Shown piece after piece: positions 1 to 11,462 of a stretch of 64,000 bases of DNA. A program made the position numbers and the translations under genes. The DNA lies in contig NZ_FPAF01000010.1 of NCBI RefSeq assembly GCF_900116295.1, positions 1 through 64,000 of the forward strand. Direction: 5' to 3'. This stretch comes from Bacillus sp. 103mf. GTDB lineage: Bacteria > Bacillota > Bacilli > Bacillales > Bacillaceae_G. Under the pieces are notes generated by a model. The model saw only the letters and a list, made by a program, of their open reading frames with translations, was not told the DNA's origin and did not search any database. How positions within the stretch are numbered: the stretch's first letter is position 1; each line of letters begins with the position of its first letter.

Positions 1-377
1 TCTGCAAAAGCTTTATTTGCAAGTTGTACTGCTCCTGGATAAGTACGATTAGCCACAGAATCAATAATTGAAATATCGACTGGTGAAGTTGTAAGTGATT
101 TTTTCTCACGTTCAACTACTACAAATTTACCATTTGAATTTGTACTTTCTTTCGGAACAAAACTCTCTACTTTATCACCATTTACTGCTAAAACTTCTTG
201 ATTATTATACTTTAGATTTGCTATACCAGTATCAATGTCAATAGCTTTTTTTGTTGCATCAGCTGAATTACTTGTTTGTGTTTCAGCGAAAGAAATAGAA
301 GAATAATTAAAAGTGCATAAGCCAATTGATAAACATGCTAGTAATTTTATTCCTTTAACATTATTTAGAACTTTCAA
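1..377 (-). CDS. alo: Thiol-activated cytolysin (cereolysin O / anthrolysin O type), N-terminal part only
   Basis: Cholesterol-dependent pore-forming toxin secreted by B. cereus-group bacteria; only about the first 125 residues lie in the window. The reading frame runs off the left edge. The start is a TTG whose ribosome site AAGGAGGG lies 5 bases upstream. The N-terminus has a secretion signal (two Lys, hydrophobic core, then SISFAETQ as the likely cleavage area). The mature part contains NSNGKFVVVEREKKSLTTSP and RTYPGAVQLANKAF, which I recognise from anthrolysin O; the N-terminal 30 residues are more diverged. No sequence matching the PlcR consensus TATGNAN4TNCATA was found in the 440 bases upstream, although this toxin is usually counted in the PlcR regulon. 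The membrane-inserting regions and the undecapeptide are outside the window. Family assignment is firm; intactness cannot be judged. Confidence 0.87.
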   Translation of the reverse strand, partial: MKVLNNVKGIKLLACLSIGLCTFNYSSISFAETQTSNSADATKKAIDIDTGIANLKYNNQEVLAVNGDKVESFVPKESTNSNGKFVVVEREKKSLTTSPVDISIIDSVANRTYPGAVQLANKAFA

Positions 378-596
378 AATAATCCCTCCTTTTTAGAAAA
401 TTATACCATACACTTTTGACCCCTGTCTAATTATTTTAATATAACAAAAAACGAATTGAGAAAACCAAAGAATACCCGAGAACACTGAAAAATCCCTTAC
501 AAGAGAGAAAGAAAATAATTATTTTCTTTTTGATTTCTGTATATTGATAAAAATTCTGTTACTTACTCAAAGTAGACAGTTTTTCAGTGACTCCAT

Positions 597-690
597 GCAC
601 CCAGTCTTCTTTACTTCTTAACATCTTCAAGCTCATGAAAACTACCGTCACTTATCTTCTCCGAATCTTGAAGTGGGGAGGTCTTGCCAA
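597..690 (-). repeat. Degraded copy of the IS200/IS605-like repeat (family C)
   Basis: The stretch with ttatcttct, gaatcttgaagtggggagg resembles the middle of the better preserved copy at 54616-54780 (cctatcttct, gaatcttaaggtgggggg). The ends are not recognisable. Together with the terminator at 696-767 this accounts for most of the gap between the cytolysin and sufB; nothing else is visible in 378-596 beyond AT-rich promoter-like DNA for the cytolysin. Confidence 0.4.
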
Positions 691-695
691 ATTCG

Positions 696-767
696 ACAAA
701 AATAAAATACGTGCCCAAGTGACTTAAGCACGCAAGCTTGAAAGTCACTGCAGACACGTATCTACAT
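696..767 (-). terminator. Terminator of the suf operon
   Basis: Nested inverted repeat read leftward: outer arms ATACGTG/CACGTAT, inner arms AGTGACTT/AAGTCACT with an AAGCTT-type top, followed on the minus strand by TTTTATTTTTG. It lies about 60 bases past the sufB stop and fits a rho-independent terminator. A second, weaker hairpin (AACCCTT/AAGGGTT, 807-827) overlaps the sufB stop. Confidence 0.7.
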
Positions 768-825
768 GTTATCAAAATGATTGAAGACGATGCTTTAGGA
801 GTCGGAAACCCTTGATATATAAGGG

Positions 826-2223
826 TTATCCAATACTACCTTCCATCTCGAATTTGATTAAACGGTTCATTTCTACTGCGTATTCCATTGGAAGTTCGCG
901 AGTGAATGGCTCGATGAAGCCCATTACGATCATTTCTGTTGCTTCTTGCTCAGAAATACCGCGGCTCATTAGGTAGAATAATTGTTCTTCTGATACTTTT
1001 GATACTTTCGCTTCGTGCTCAAGTGAAACGTGATCGTTTTTGATCTCGTTGTAAGGAATTGTATCAGATGTAGATTGGTTATCCATGATTAATGTGTCAC
1101 ACTCGATGTTAGAGCGAGAGTTTGTCGCTTTTGGTCCGAAGTGTACGATACCACGGTAAGTTACTTTACCACCATGTTTTGCAATCGATTTAGAAACGAT
1201 TGTTGAAGATGTATTTGGTGCTAAGTGAATCATTTTTGCACCAGCATCTTGGTGTTGGCCTTTACCAGCAATCGCGATTGATAATGTTAAACCGCGAGCG
1301 CCTTCGCCTTTTAAGATAACAGCTGGGTATTTCATCGTTAATTTTGATCCGATGTTACCGTCAATCCATTCCATCGTTGCGTTTGCTTCACAAACTGCAC
1401 GTTTTGTAACTAGGTTATATACGTTGTTTGCCCAGTTTTGGATTGTTGTATAACGGCAATATGCATCTTTCTTAATGATGATTTCTACTACCGCACTGTG
1501 AAGTGAGTTTGTTGTGTAAACAGGTGCTGTACAACCTTCTACATAGTGTACGTGCGCGCCTTCGTCTACGATAATAAGCGTACGTTCGAATTGTCCCATA
1601 TTTTCAGAGTTAATACGGAAATACGCTTGAAGTGGTGTATCAACTTTTACACCTTTTGGAACGTAGATGAATGATCCACCAGACCAAACTGCAGAGTTTA
1701 ACGCTGAAAATTTGTTGTCTGTTGGTGGAATTACTTTTCCGAAATGCTCACGGAAAATATCTTCGTTCTCTCTTAATGCGCTATCTGTATCTTTAAATAC
1801 GATTCCTAGAGCTTCTAGGTCTTCTTTCATGTTGTGGTATACAACTTCAGATTCGTACTGTGCAGATACACCCGCTAAATATTTTTGCTCTGCTTCTGGA
1901 ATACCCAATTTATCAAACGTTGCTTTAATTTCATCAGGTACTTCATCCCAAGACTTTTCGGATTTCTCAGATGGTTTTACGTAGTACGTAATTTCATCGA
2001 AATCTAAGTCATTTAAGTCGCCGCCCCATTGTGGCATTGGCATTTCATAGAAGTGATTCAGTGATTTTAAACGGAAGTCTAACATCCACTGTGGTTCTTC
2101 TTTCATACGTGAAATCTCTTCTACGATTTCTTTTGTTAAACCGCGCTCAGCACGGAAAATTGAAACGTCTTTATCTTTGAAACCATATTTATAATCGCCG
2201 ATATCTGGCAGCTGTTTCGCCAT
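826..2223 (-). CDS. sufB: Fe-S cluster assembly scaffold protein SufB
   Basis: 465 residues, the normal length for SufB. It forms the SufBCD scaffold on which Fe-S clusters are built from SufS/SufU-delivered sulfur before transfer to apoproteins. Recognisable family stretches are [35 protein letters not shown], the beta-helix segment around [15 protein letters not shown], and the C-terminal [20 protein letters not shown], which SufD shares. It starts at ATG behind AAGGAGGGACATACGAAC. It is the last gene of the five-gene leftward operon sufC-sufD-sufS-sufU-sufB and is followed by a terminator. Iron-sulfur supply is essential in Bacillus, so constitutive expression is expected. Confidence 0.97.
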   Translation of the reverse strand: MAKQLPDIGDYKYGFKDKDVSIFRAERGLTKEIVEEISRMKEEPQWMLDFRLKSLNHFYEMPMPQWGGDLNDLDFDEITYYVKPSEKSEKSWDEVPDEIKATFDKLGIPEAEQKYLAGVSAQYESEVVYHNMKEDLEALGIVFKDTDSALRENEDIFREHFGKVIPPTDNKFSALNSAVWSGGSFIYVPKGVKVDTPLQAYFRINSENMGQFERTLIIVDEGAHVHYVEGCTAPVYTTNSLHSAVVEIIIKKDAYCRYTTIQNWANNVYNLVTKRAVCEANATMEWIDGNIGSKLTMKYPAVILKGEGARGLTLSIAIAGKGQHQDAGAKMIHLAPNTSSTIVSKSIAKHGGKVTYRGIVHFGPKATNSRSNIECDTLIMDNQSTSDTIPYNEIKNDHVSLEHEAKVSKVSEEQLFYLMSRGISEQEATEMIVMGFIEPFTRELPMEYAVEMNRLIKFEMEGSIG

Positions 2224-2272
2224 GTTCGTATGTCCCTCCTTGGATAACCTTGTTTTTAGGAAGTGATCTGCA

Positions 2273-5206
<2,934 letters not shown>

Positions 5207-5222
5207 GTTTATTGCTCCTCTC

Positions 5223-6008
5223 TTACGCTTCTTGCTCTTCTGTTTCGTCTTCAATACCTAGTTCTTTTTTAATCCAGTCATAACCTTCAGCTTCTAAACG
5301 GTGTGCAAGCTCAGGGCCGCCAGATTTCACAATACGACCATTCATCATAACGTGTACATGATCTGGAGTAATGTAATTTAATAAACGTTGGTAGTGCGTA
5401 ATCATTAAGCAACCGAAATCTTCACCGCGCATTTCGTTAATACCTTTAGATACAACTTTTAATGCATCGATATCAAGACCAGAGTCGATTTCGTCTAAGA
5501 TTGCGATTTTTGGCTGAATCATCATTAATTGAAGAATTTCGTTACGTTTTTTCTCACCGCCAGAGAAACCTTCATTTAAATAACGTTGTGCCATTGCTGG
5601 ATCCATTTCTAGGAATTCCATGTTTTTATCTAATGTACGGATAAATTTCATAAGAGAAATTTCATCGCCTTCTTCGCGGCGTGCATTAATTGCAGAACGT
5701 AAGAAGTCAGCATTTGTTACTCCGCTAATTTCACTTGGATATTGCATTGCTAAGAATAGACCAGCTTGCGCACGCTCATCTACTTCCATTTCTAATACAT
5801 CTTCACCGTCGATGATGATGCTACCTTGTGTTACTTCATATTTTGGGTGACCCATAATTGCAGAAGATAAAGTTGATTTACCTGTTCCGTTAGGTCCCAT
5901 GATTGCATGGATTTCTCCACCTTTTACTTCAAGGTTTACACCTTTTAATATTTCTTTGCCATCAATTGATACATGTAAATCTTTAATCGTTAATGTAGAA
6001 CCAGCCAT
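5223..6008 (-). CDS. sufC: SufC, ABC-type ATPase of the Suf scaffold
   Basis: 261 residues, first gene of the operon. Soluble ABC ATPase that drives conformational change in SufBCD. Walker A is GPNGTGKST, the signature is FSGGEKKRNE, and Walker B is AILDEIDSGLD, the SufC version with DEIDSG. The highly acidic C-terminus (EDETEEQEA) is typical of Bacillus SufC. The ATG follows AGGTATTGAGATGGCTGG with a reasonable ribosome site. About 240 bases upstream (6009-6245) hold the presumed operon promoter and the metQ terminator; no regulatory site was recognised there. Confidence 0.96.
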   Translation of the reverse strand: MAGSTLTIKDLHVSIDGKEILKGVNLEVKGGEIHAIMGPNGTGKSTLSSAIMGHPKYEVTQGSIIIDGEDVLEMEVDERAQAGLFLAMQYPSEISGVTNADFLRSAINARREEGDEISLMKFIRTLDKNMEFLEMDPAMAQRYLNEGFSGGEKKRNEILQLMMIQPKIAILDEIDSGLDIDALKVVSKGINEMRGEDFGCLMITHYQRLLNYITPDHVHVMMNGRIVKSGGPELAHRLEAEGYDWIKKELGIEDETEEQEA

Positions 6009-6209
6009 CTCAATACCTCCAATAATTCTCTATATACATTTTAAAAATTCCTAAAACGTTCACATTCTCATTTTATTCTCATTCTAATTTTATATCAAAT
6101 AAAATGATATCGCAAACGCTGAAAAAATGTAACAATTTTTCTGCAAATACGAACAGGAATTTTCTGCACATTACATTATGATACACCTTTCTTCCTAATT
6201 GTATAAAGA

Positions 6210-6241
6210 AAAAAGGGCTAAGAATTTCCAGCCCTTTTTTT
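6210..6241 (-). terminator. Terminator after metQ
   Basis: AAAGGGCT/AGCCCTTT inverted repeat followed by a T-run on the minus strand, directly after the metQ stop; it ends the metNIQ transcript before the suf promoter. Confidence 0.8.
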
Positions 6242-6245
6242 CACC

Positions 6246-7058
6246 TTATTCACTTACAGGAAGCACAGCTCCTTTGTATTCTTTCGTAATAAAATCTTGA
6301 ATTTCTTTTGAATGTAATACTTCTACAAGTTCTTTAATTTCTTTTCTATTTTCGTCACCTTTACGAACAGCGATAATATTTGCGTAAGGAGAATCTGATC
6401 CTTCAATTACAATCGCATCTTTTGTTGGGTTTAATTTTGCATCAATTGCGTAGTTTGAGTTAATGAAAATTGCATCACCTTCATTGTTCTCATATAACTT
6501 TGGTGTAAGACCCGGTTCAACATCCGTTTTAAATTTCAAGTTTTTTGGATTTTCTACAATATCTTTTTCTGTCGCTTTTACAACATCTACGCCGTCTTTC
6601 AGTTTAATAACGCCGCCTTTTTGCAGAAGTGCTAACATACGTCCGCGCTCTGATACGTTATTACTCATAATTACTGTTCCGCCGTTTGGAAGGTCTTTTA
6701 AACTTTTATATTTCTTAGAGTAAATTCCCATAGGCTCTAAATGAAATTTCCCAGCATTTACAAACTTATATCCTTTTTCTTGGATTTCCTTCTCTAAATA
6801 CGGAATGTGTTGGAAATAGTTCGCATCAAGATCTTTACTAGCTAACGTTTGGTTTGGTAGTACATAGTCTTGGAATTTTTTTATTTTTAATGTAATACCC
6901 TTTTTCTCTAATAATGGTTTCGCTTTTTCTAAAATAACCGCATGCGGTACGTTAGAAGCACCCACTACAATTGTTTTCTTATCTTTCTCGCCGCTACTAC
7001 AAGCGGCTAATGCCAATACAAATACAGCAATAAGTACTGAAAATAATACCTTTTTCAT
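6246..7058 (-). CDS. metQ: Methionine-binding lipoprotein MetQ
   Basis: 270 residues, NlpA family. Substrate-binding lipoprotein of the D/L-methionine ABC importer, anchored outside the membrane. It has a lipoprotein signal with lipobox LAAC (residues 17-20). Family stretches include VGASNVPHAVILEKAKPLLEKKGI, DANYFQHIPYLEKE and NLKFKTDVEPGLTPKLYENNEGDAIFINSNYA. It is the last gene of the leftward metN-metI-metQ operon, 78 bases after metI; a small inverted repeat (CTTCGTC/GACGAAA region near 7108-7128) lies in that gap. The whole operon is under the SAM-I riboswitch at 9224-9331. Confidence 0.94.
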   Translation of the reverse strand: MKKVLFSVLIAVFVLALAACSSGEKDKKTIVVGASNVPHAVILEKAKPLLEKKGITLKIKKFQDYVLPNQTLASKDLDANYFQHIPYLEKEIQEKGYKFVNAGKFHLEPMGIYSKKYKSLKDLPNGGTVIMSNNVSERGRMLALLQKGGVIKLKDGVDVVKATEKDIVENPKNLKFKTDVEPGLTPKLYENNEGDAIFINSNYAIDAKLNPTKDAIVIEGSDSPYANIIAVRKGDENRKEIKELVEVLHSKEIQDFITKEYKGAVLPVSE

Positions 7059-7136
7059 GTTATGACATCCTTCCTTTTCGTAATATTCAAAATAGTATCT
7101 TTATAGAAAGTCTTCGTCTGAGACGAAAACTCTTCT

Positions 7137-7802
7137 TTATCTTTTATCAAGTCGCTTCGTAAAGAAGTCACCAAGCACTTGAATAATAAATACGATCACA
7201 AGCACAAGAATTGTTGCCATGAGCGTTACATCGCTATTGTTGCGCTGGAATCCTTCTAAATAAGCAAGTGTACCAAGGCCACCTGCACCAACTACTCCAG
7301 CCATCGCTGTGTAGCCCACAAGTGCAATCGCCGTTACCGTAATACCCGAAATGAGTGCTGGCAAAGATTCTGGTATCAGTACTTTTAAAATAATTGTACT
7401 TGTCTTTGCCCCCATCGCTTTCGATGCTTCAATGACACCTTTATCAATTTCACGAAGAGCAATTTCAACCATTCTCGCATAAAACGGCGCTGCTCCAACA
7501 ATTAATGCTGGCAGTGCAGCACTTGCTCCAAGAATGGTATTTAGAAGAAACTTCGTAAATGGAATGAGTAAAATAATTAAAATGATGAACGGGATAGAAC
7601 GAAAAATATTTACAAACGTACCAATTACAACATTGACCGGTTTGTTCTCCCATAAATTATCTTTTCCTGTAAGAAACAGTAATAATCCAAGAATAAGACC
7701 CAATACAAATGTTGCCAGTGTGGCAACTGTCGTCATATATAACGTTTCTCTAGTAGCTTCTAGCATTGTATCCCAATCGACATTTTGAAGCAGATTATCC
7801 AT
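7137..7802 (-). CDS. metI: Methionine ABC transporter permease MetI (MetP)
   Basis: 221 residues from the ATG at 7802, preceded by a near-perfect GGAGGTGA site 7 bases upstream; a TTG two codons earlier is too close to that site. Five hydrophobic segments are visible, and the BPD-transport loop EASKAMGAKTSTIILKVLIPES (about residues 130-151) is the contact point for the ATPase. Its start overlaps the end of metN by 8 bases, so it is translationally coupled. It forms the membrane channel for methionine uptake together with MetN and MetQ. Confidence 0.93.
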   Translation of the reverse strand: MDNLLQNVDWDTMLEATRETLYMTTVATLATFVLGLILGLLLFLTGKDNLWENKPVNVVIGTFVNIFRSIPFIILIILLIPFTKFLLNTILGASAALPALIVGAAPFYARMVEIALREIDKGVIEASKAMGAKTSTIILKVLIPESLPALISGITVTAIALVGYTAMAGVVGAGGLGTLAYLEGFQRNNSDVTLMATILVLVIVFIIQVLGDFFTKRLDKR

Positions 7803-8820
7803 GTGCAATCACCTCCAGCTCGACTTGCTCTTGTTGAATCGTTGCAATTGCTTTTGCAATCACATCTTCGTCACCATTTAAATGGACAATTAAGCTTCCA
7901 TACGCCCCGTTTGTCGTTTGCGCAATATTCCCTTGCAGAATGCTCACTTCCACTCCATCTTGCTTCATTAAATCCTGTAAAACTGGTCTTTCTACTGCTT
8001 CACCAATAAATTGCAGTTTCACGACCTTTCCTTCCGGGTATTTCTCTACTAAATGCTCAATTGCTTCATCTGCATCTTCAGAATCTGTTATTTGCTTAAC
8101 GAAACGCTTTGTAATGTCTTGCTGCGGATTACGAAATACATCTAACACGCTGCCGCTTTCAACAATCTTTCCTTTTTCCATAACAGCAACGCGATTACAA
8201 ATTTTTTGAATGACATGCATTTCATGTGTAATGAGTACAATCGTTAACCCAAGACGTTTATTAATATCGAGAAGCAAATCTAAAATTTGATCTGTCGTTT
8301 CTGGATCTAATGCGGACGTTGCTTCATCGCACAATAATACTTTCGGATTATTCGCTAACGCTCTCGCAATACCGACGCGCTGCTTTTGTCCACCACTTAG
8401 CTGAGATGGATACGCATCGCCTCGTCCTTCTAAACCAACAAGACGAATTAATTCATCTACGCGCTGACTTCGTTTCTCTTTTGTCACCCCAGCAATTTCA
8501 AGCGGGAAAGCAATATTTTCACGAACAGTTCGTGACCAAAGTAAGTTGAAGTGCTGAAAAATCATCCCGATTTCTTGACGTGCTTCGCGAAGTTCCTTAC
8601 CTGTAATTGCTGAAATCACACGCTCTCCAATCGTAATCTTTCCAGACGTTGGTTTCTCCAATTGATTAAACAAGCGAATTAACGAACTCTTTCCGGCGCC
8701 GCTATAGCCGATAACCCCGAAAATCTCGCCTTTTTCTATTTGTAAATTCGCATCATCCACAGCAGTAACATCACCGTGTTTGGAGCGATATATTTTCTTT
8801 ACATTTTCTAAAATGATCAT
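7795..8820 (-). CDS. metN: Methionine ABC transporter ATP-binding protein MetN
   Basis: 341 residues from the ATG at 8820 (AAGGGGTGAC 4 bases upstream; an earlier GTG is part of that ribosome site). Walker A GYSGAGKSS, signature LSGGQKQR and Walker B VLLCDEATSALD are intact. The C-terminal NIL domain (about residues 265-341), which binds methionine and shuts down transport when the cell is replete, is present. First gene of the metNIQ operon, transcribed behind the S-box leader. Confidence 0.95.
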   Translation of the reverse strand: MIILENVKKIYRSKHGDVTAVDDANLQIEKGEIFGVIGYSGAGKSSLIRLFNQLEKPTSGKITIGERVISAITGKELREARQEIGMIFQHFNLLWSRTVRENIAFPLEIAGVTKEKRSQRVDELIRLVGLEGRGDAYPSQLSGGQKQRVGIARALANNPKVLLCDEATSALDPETTDQILDLLLDINKRLGLTIVLITHEMHVIQKICNRVAVMEKGKIVESGSVLDVFRNPQQDITKRFVKQITDSEDADEAIEHLVEKYPEGKVVKLQFIGEAVERPVLQDLMKQDGVEVSILQGNIAQTTNGAYGSLIVHLNGDEDVIAKAIATIQQEQVELEVIAHG

Positions 8821-8841
8821 CGATGTCACCCCTTTTTAATT

Positions 8842-8960
8842 AAAAAGCGTAAGCGGCTCGTTCAAAATCGCAGGGCGTTGGAGCTCTCGACCGAGAAGTG
8901 TTTTTTTACTTCGACCGAGAGAGCGAAACGACCGGAGATTCTAGCCGCTGGAGCTAGATT
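8842..8960 (+). repeat. Dispersed repeat family B, copy 1
   Basis: Starts AAAAAGCGTAAGCGGCTCG and ends GAAACGACCGGAGATTCTAGCCGCTGGAGCTAGA. The interior is a self-complementary segment (ctctcgaccgagaagtg / acttcgaccgagag). It is immediately followed by a second copy. B. cereus genomes are known to carry short interspersed repeats named bcr1-bcr18; which of these this is I cannot say from memory. Confidence 0.8.
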
Positions 8961-8964
8961 ACAC

Positions 8965-9112
8965 AAAAAGCGTAAGCGGCTCGTTTAGAACAAAAAGGCG
9001 TTGGAACTCCTGACACAGAGGCGCTTTTTGCCTCGTAGGAGGGAGTGAAACGACCGATTGTTCTAGCCACTGAAGCTAGATTATAAAAGCGTAAGCGGCT
9101 CTCCGCTATAGC
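8965..9112 (+). repeat. Dispersed repeat family B, copy 2 plus a third truncated copy
   Basis: Second unit 8965-9082 has the same flanks as the copy at 8842 (AAAAAGCGTAAGCGGCTCG, GAAACGACCG, TTCTAGCC, TGAAGCTAGATTA) but a different interior hairpin (aactcctgacacagaggc / gcctcgtaggaggg). A third start (AAAAGCGTAAGCGGCTC) at 9084 breaks off after about 28 bases. The tandem array sits in the 5' leader between the S-box terminator and metN. Confidence 0.8.
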
Positions 9113-9157
9113 CATAAAAACATCTTGTTGTTCGAGTGTCCTTCTACATCGAAACAA

Positions 9158-9196
9158 CAAAAAAACCTTTCTGCTTTAAAATGAGCAGAAAGGTTT
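9158..9196 (-). terminator. Intrinsic terminator controlled by the SAM-I riboswitch
   Basis: Perfect 12-base arms aaacctttctgc / gcagaaaggttt with a 9-base loop, followed on the minus strand by TTTTTTGTTG. It lies 28 bases past the last aptamer helix, the usual expression platform of an S-box: SAM bound gives termination, low SAM gives read-through into metNIQ. Confidence 0.85.
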
Positions 9197-9223
9197 ATAT
9201 ACATAAATTACTATTATCCTTTC

Positions 9224-9331
9224 CTCTCATCTCTCAAAGCATTCGCTTTGCAGGAATTGGCACCATTTCAACATAAGTTGACGGTTGCCGGGTTTCACAG
9301 GGCACAGTCCCTCCACCTCTCTTGATAAGAG
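9224..9331 (-). promoter_or_regulatory. SAM-I (S-box) riboswitch upstream of metNIQ
   Basis: Read leftward, the leader has CTCTTATCAAGAGAGGTGG, AGGGACTGTGCCCTGTGAAA, CCCGGCAACCG and closes with GATGAGAG, pairing with the initial CTCTTATC to form P1. The invariant GAGGGA, the kink-turn/pseudoknot bases and CCGGCAACC are all present. This is established as a SAM-binding leader of methionine and cysteine genes in Firmicutes, and its position confirms that the downstream ABC transporter handles methionine. Confidence 0.95.
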
Positions 9332-9457
9332 AAAATCAGATATAAAATTCGTCTGATTTTATCGTTATAAAGTTTTCGTTATTTTATGTTTTGAATTGTA
9401 TCAACGCATGAAATAGATGTCAACAGAAATTTTAGCCAAAAATAAACTTTCTGAAAG

Positions 9458-9808
9458 TTAAGCGCCAACTCGTAGCGGTTTACAAATATGAAATACAGAT
9501 TCTAATAATAACATCGTTCGATAAGTCCCTTTATATGTAATCGCATTTCGGCGCAATAGCGACTGCAAGCGAACTTGACCTGTAATCAACAACCGTAAAT
9601 CTATTTCTTGAGAACAAACAAGCCCTTCTGTTCCCACCACACCATTTATAAGTTCAATTTTCTCTCTTGAAATATTCAATGAATAACATTCATCTTGGAA
9701 AGTAAAACAAACAACCTTTTCGAATTGTGGTAATAGTGGTTCTAAGTGATATTGCGTATTGGCATATGTTACAAATGATTGAAGCAGTGAATACAATTTC
9801 ATCTTCAT
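9458..9808 (-). CDS. YusD-like small protein, function unknown
   Basis: About 116 residues, with candidate starts at 9820, 9808 and 9802 (GGGGAG lies between the first two). No signal peptide or membrane segment. The protein is mixed alpha/beta and ends TMLLLESVFHICKP. The middle (CFTFQDECYSLNISREKIELINGV, then LITGQVRLQSLLRRNAITYKGTYRTMLLLE) has the look of an SCP2-type sterol-carrier fold, but this is an impression, not a demonstrated match. Its place between metN and a YusE-like thioredoxin equals that of B. subtilis yusD. Confidence 0.7.
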   Translation of the reverse strand: MKMKLYSLLQSFVTYANTQYHLEPLLPQFEKVVCFTFQDECYSLNISREKIELINGVVGTEGLVCSQEIDLRLLITGQVRLQSLLRRNAITYKGTYRTMLLLESVFHICKPLRVGA

Positions 9809-9956
9809 CACACTCCCCATATCACGTTTTACATATTACCATTCCATTTCTATAACACGCTCTCCTGTATCATTCTCTCGACAAAAGCTGTATGAAAAAT
9901 CATTTGTTTCTTACTATTTCCCAAGAAATATGTCGAGGCGGCAAAATTTTTGCCGC

Positions 9957-10256
9957 CTATTGTAATTCCATATATAAATATTCCACAGATTGAAATGCAT
10001 ATATTTTCTTTACAAGTTGATTCTTCTCAAATATAAGTAAACACGGAACACTTTCAATTTCATACTCCCGTGCAAAATGCGGTGCATAATTTACATTCAG
10101 CATCCCAATTTCTAAATGAGGCAACGCTGCTTCAACAACCGTTAACATTTTTTTAGCTAACTGACACGTACCGCACATTGGCGTATATACGTATAACACC
10201 GTTTTATCTTGATCTCTAACTGCAACTACTGCTTCATGTCCTGTCCAATCAATCAT
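9957..10256 (-). CDS. yusE: Thioredoxin-like protein (YusE type)
   Basis: 99 residues, thioredoxin fold. The active site is YTPMCGTCQLAKK (CGTC, residues about 28-31), and the cis-proline is in ESVPCLLIFEKNQ. An extra Cys precedes that loop's Leu. A small dithiol reductase or isomerase acting in the cytoplasm is the likely role; the substrate is unknown. It is 11 bases downstream of the Toprim gene and is probably co-transcribed with it, as in B. subtilis yusF-yusE. A GC-rich hairpin (AGGCGGCAAA/TTTGCCGCCT, 9933-9956) follows the stop. Confidence 0.85.
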   Translation of the reverse strand: MIDWTGHEAVVAVRDQDKTVLYVYTPMCGTCQLAKKMLTVVEAALPHLEIGMLNVNYAPHFAREYEIESVPCLLIFEKNQLVKKIYAFQSVEYLYMELQ

Positions 10257-10267
10257 TGTACCCTTCC

Positions 10268-10612
10268 TTACCGTAAAAATTCTGTATAGACGTCAATGTC
10301 AGCTCCCCATAAAACGTTCGCTAAATGAGACGATGGTGCAGTCGCAACCTCTCGATACGAACGATCAATGTAAATATGTTCAGCCCGTGGAAATTCGCGA
10401 CGAAACTGTTTGCGTAATTTCTCTCCTGCATCATCTGCGTCCACAAGAACATACACTTCTTTATCGTACAGCTGGTCAATGAGTTCATCCATTTTCGACA
10501 AACCAATTGTACCATTTGTACAAACAATTTCCACCGGTTCTCTAATAATTGCCTCGATCTTTCTCTTATCTGACTTACCTTCAACAATAATTACTTTGTC
10601 CACATAGACCAC
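10268..10612 (-). CDS. yusF: Small Toprim-domain protein (YusF type)
   Basis: 114 residues consisting almost only of a Toprim domain: the catalytic Glu in VIIVEGKSDKRK (residue 11) and the DxD motif in VYVLVDADDAGEKLRK. This fold is shared with DnaG, RNase M5 and topoisomerases. Small stand-alone members resemble RNase M5, but the cellular role of YusF is not established. The gene ends QYTEFLR-like (VYTEFLR) and lies just upstream of the thioredoxin gene on the same strand. Confidence 0.85.
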   Translation of the reverse strand: MVYVDKVIIVEGKSDKRKIEAIIREPVEIVCTNGTIGLSKMDELIDQLYDKEVYVLVDADDAGEKLRKQFRREFPRAEHIYIDRSYREVATAPSSHLANVLWGADIDVYTEFLR

Positions 10613-10712
10613 TTGGCATCACCCGATCACCATATACTATGATACAACCTTCCCTTTAGTATATAGTATATTCAATATTTCAATGTTGTTTCCTGTTTAT
10701 TTTTGTGAAGAA

Positions 10713-10739
10713 AAGCGGAAGGGGCTCGCTCAGAAACAT
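10713..10739 (+). repeat. Truncated repeat family B fragment
   Basis: GAAAAGCGGAAGGGGCTCGCTCAGAA matches the start of family B units but continues into unrelated sequence. With the family A copy and the gcvH terminator it explains most of the 10613-11037 gap. Confidence 0.5.
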
Positions 10740-10804
10740 ATCTAAGACAATCTCCATTCCTATCATCTCTAAGTAGAAAAAATTCTATGTTCTATATACA
10801 CCCA

Positions 10805-10995
10805 TTTTAATTTTTCAATATCTAAGTCGCTGCTATGTAGAACAAAGATAACCTATACTCACTTTCTCCCTTTGGTTTAATCCTTGCATGTGGGAGGAAA
10901 AGGGCCTGACCGCTTCTACACATAGCCAGATGCTCTCGCCCACCTAAAAAGACAGGTTTTTTTGTTGGTTTTTCAATTGGCATTTCGTATAATAC
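10805..10995 (+). repeat. Dispersed repeat family A, copy 1
   Basis: Contains the family landmarks in order: TTTTTCAATATCTAAGTCGC, TGCTATGTAGAACAAAG, CTTTCTCCCTTTGGTTTAA, CTTGCATGTGGGAGGAAAAG, CCTGACCGCTTCTACACATA, GCCAGATGCTCTCGCCCACC, a TAAAAAG box and a T-rich end. It lies between the YusF gene and gcvH. Confidence 0.8.
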
Positions 10996-11002
10996 AAATC
11001 AA

Positions 11003-11036
11003 CTAAAAAAGGACAGCTCATAGCTGTCCTTTACAA
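11003..11036 (-). terminator. Terminator after gcvH
   Basis: AAGGACAGCT/AGCTGTCCTT inverted repeat followed by TTTTTTAG on the minus strand, directly after the gcvH stop. Confidence 0.85.
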
Positions 11037-11037
11037 A

Positions 11038-11421
11038 TTAGTCTTGATTAATCATTTCCTCGTATTGCTCTGCAGTTAATAAGTTATCCACTTGACCTGC
11101 ATCTTCAAGCTCAACTTTAATCATCCATGCACCTTCGTATGGAGATTCGTTAACAAGCTCTGGCTTGTCATTTAATTCTTCGTTTACTGCTACAACTTTG
11201 CCTGCTACAGGTGCGTATAATTCAGAAACTGTTTTAACAGATTCTACGCTTCCAAATGGCTCGTCAGCTTCAATTGTTGCACCAACTTCAGGAAGTTCCA
11301 CGAATACAATATCTCCTAATTCGTGTTGTGCGAAATCTGTAATACCAATAATAACTTGGTTGCCTTCAACTTGTACCCATTCGTGCTCTTCAGAGTAACG
11401 TAATTGTTTTGGAATGCTCAT
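11038..11421 (-). CDS. gcvH: Glycine cleavage system H protein
   Basis: 127 residues from the ATG at 11421 (GGAGGTACAGAC upstream). Lipoyl carrier of the glycine cleavage complex; in Bacillus it is also the relay that receives octanoate for protein lipoylation. The lipoylated lysine is Lys63 in the conserved [13 protein letters not shown]. It stands alone rather than with gcvT/P, as in B. subtilis, 41 bases after the ArsC-like gene. An in-frame 20-residue upstream extension overlaps that gap and lacks a ribosome site. Confidence 0.96.
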   Translation of the reverse strand: MSIPKQLRYSEEHEWVQVEGNQVIIGITDFAQHELGDIVFVELPEVGATIEADEPFGSVESVKTVSELYAPVAGKVVAVNEELNDKPELVNESPYEGAWMIKVELEDAGQVDNLLTAEQYEEMINQD

Positions 11422-11462
11422 GTCTGTACCTCCAATGAATGTATTAATTATGTAAAAGCACC

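Noticed and set aside
1667-1984. 105-codon plus-strand ORF opposite sufB
   Set aside because: Antisense shadow of a highly conserved gene, no ribosome site.
8954-9160. 68-codon minus-strand ORF over repeat copies
   Set aside because: Spans family B repeat and terminator DNA; no ribosome site.
9933-9956. GC-rich hairpin after the YusE-like gene as a terminator
   Set aside because: A good stem but no U-run follows on the minus strand; mentioned with the gene only.
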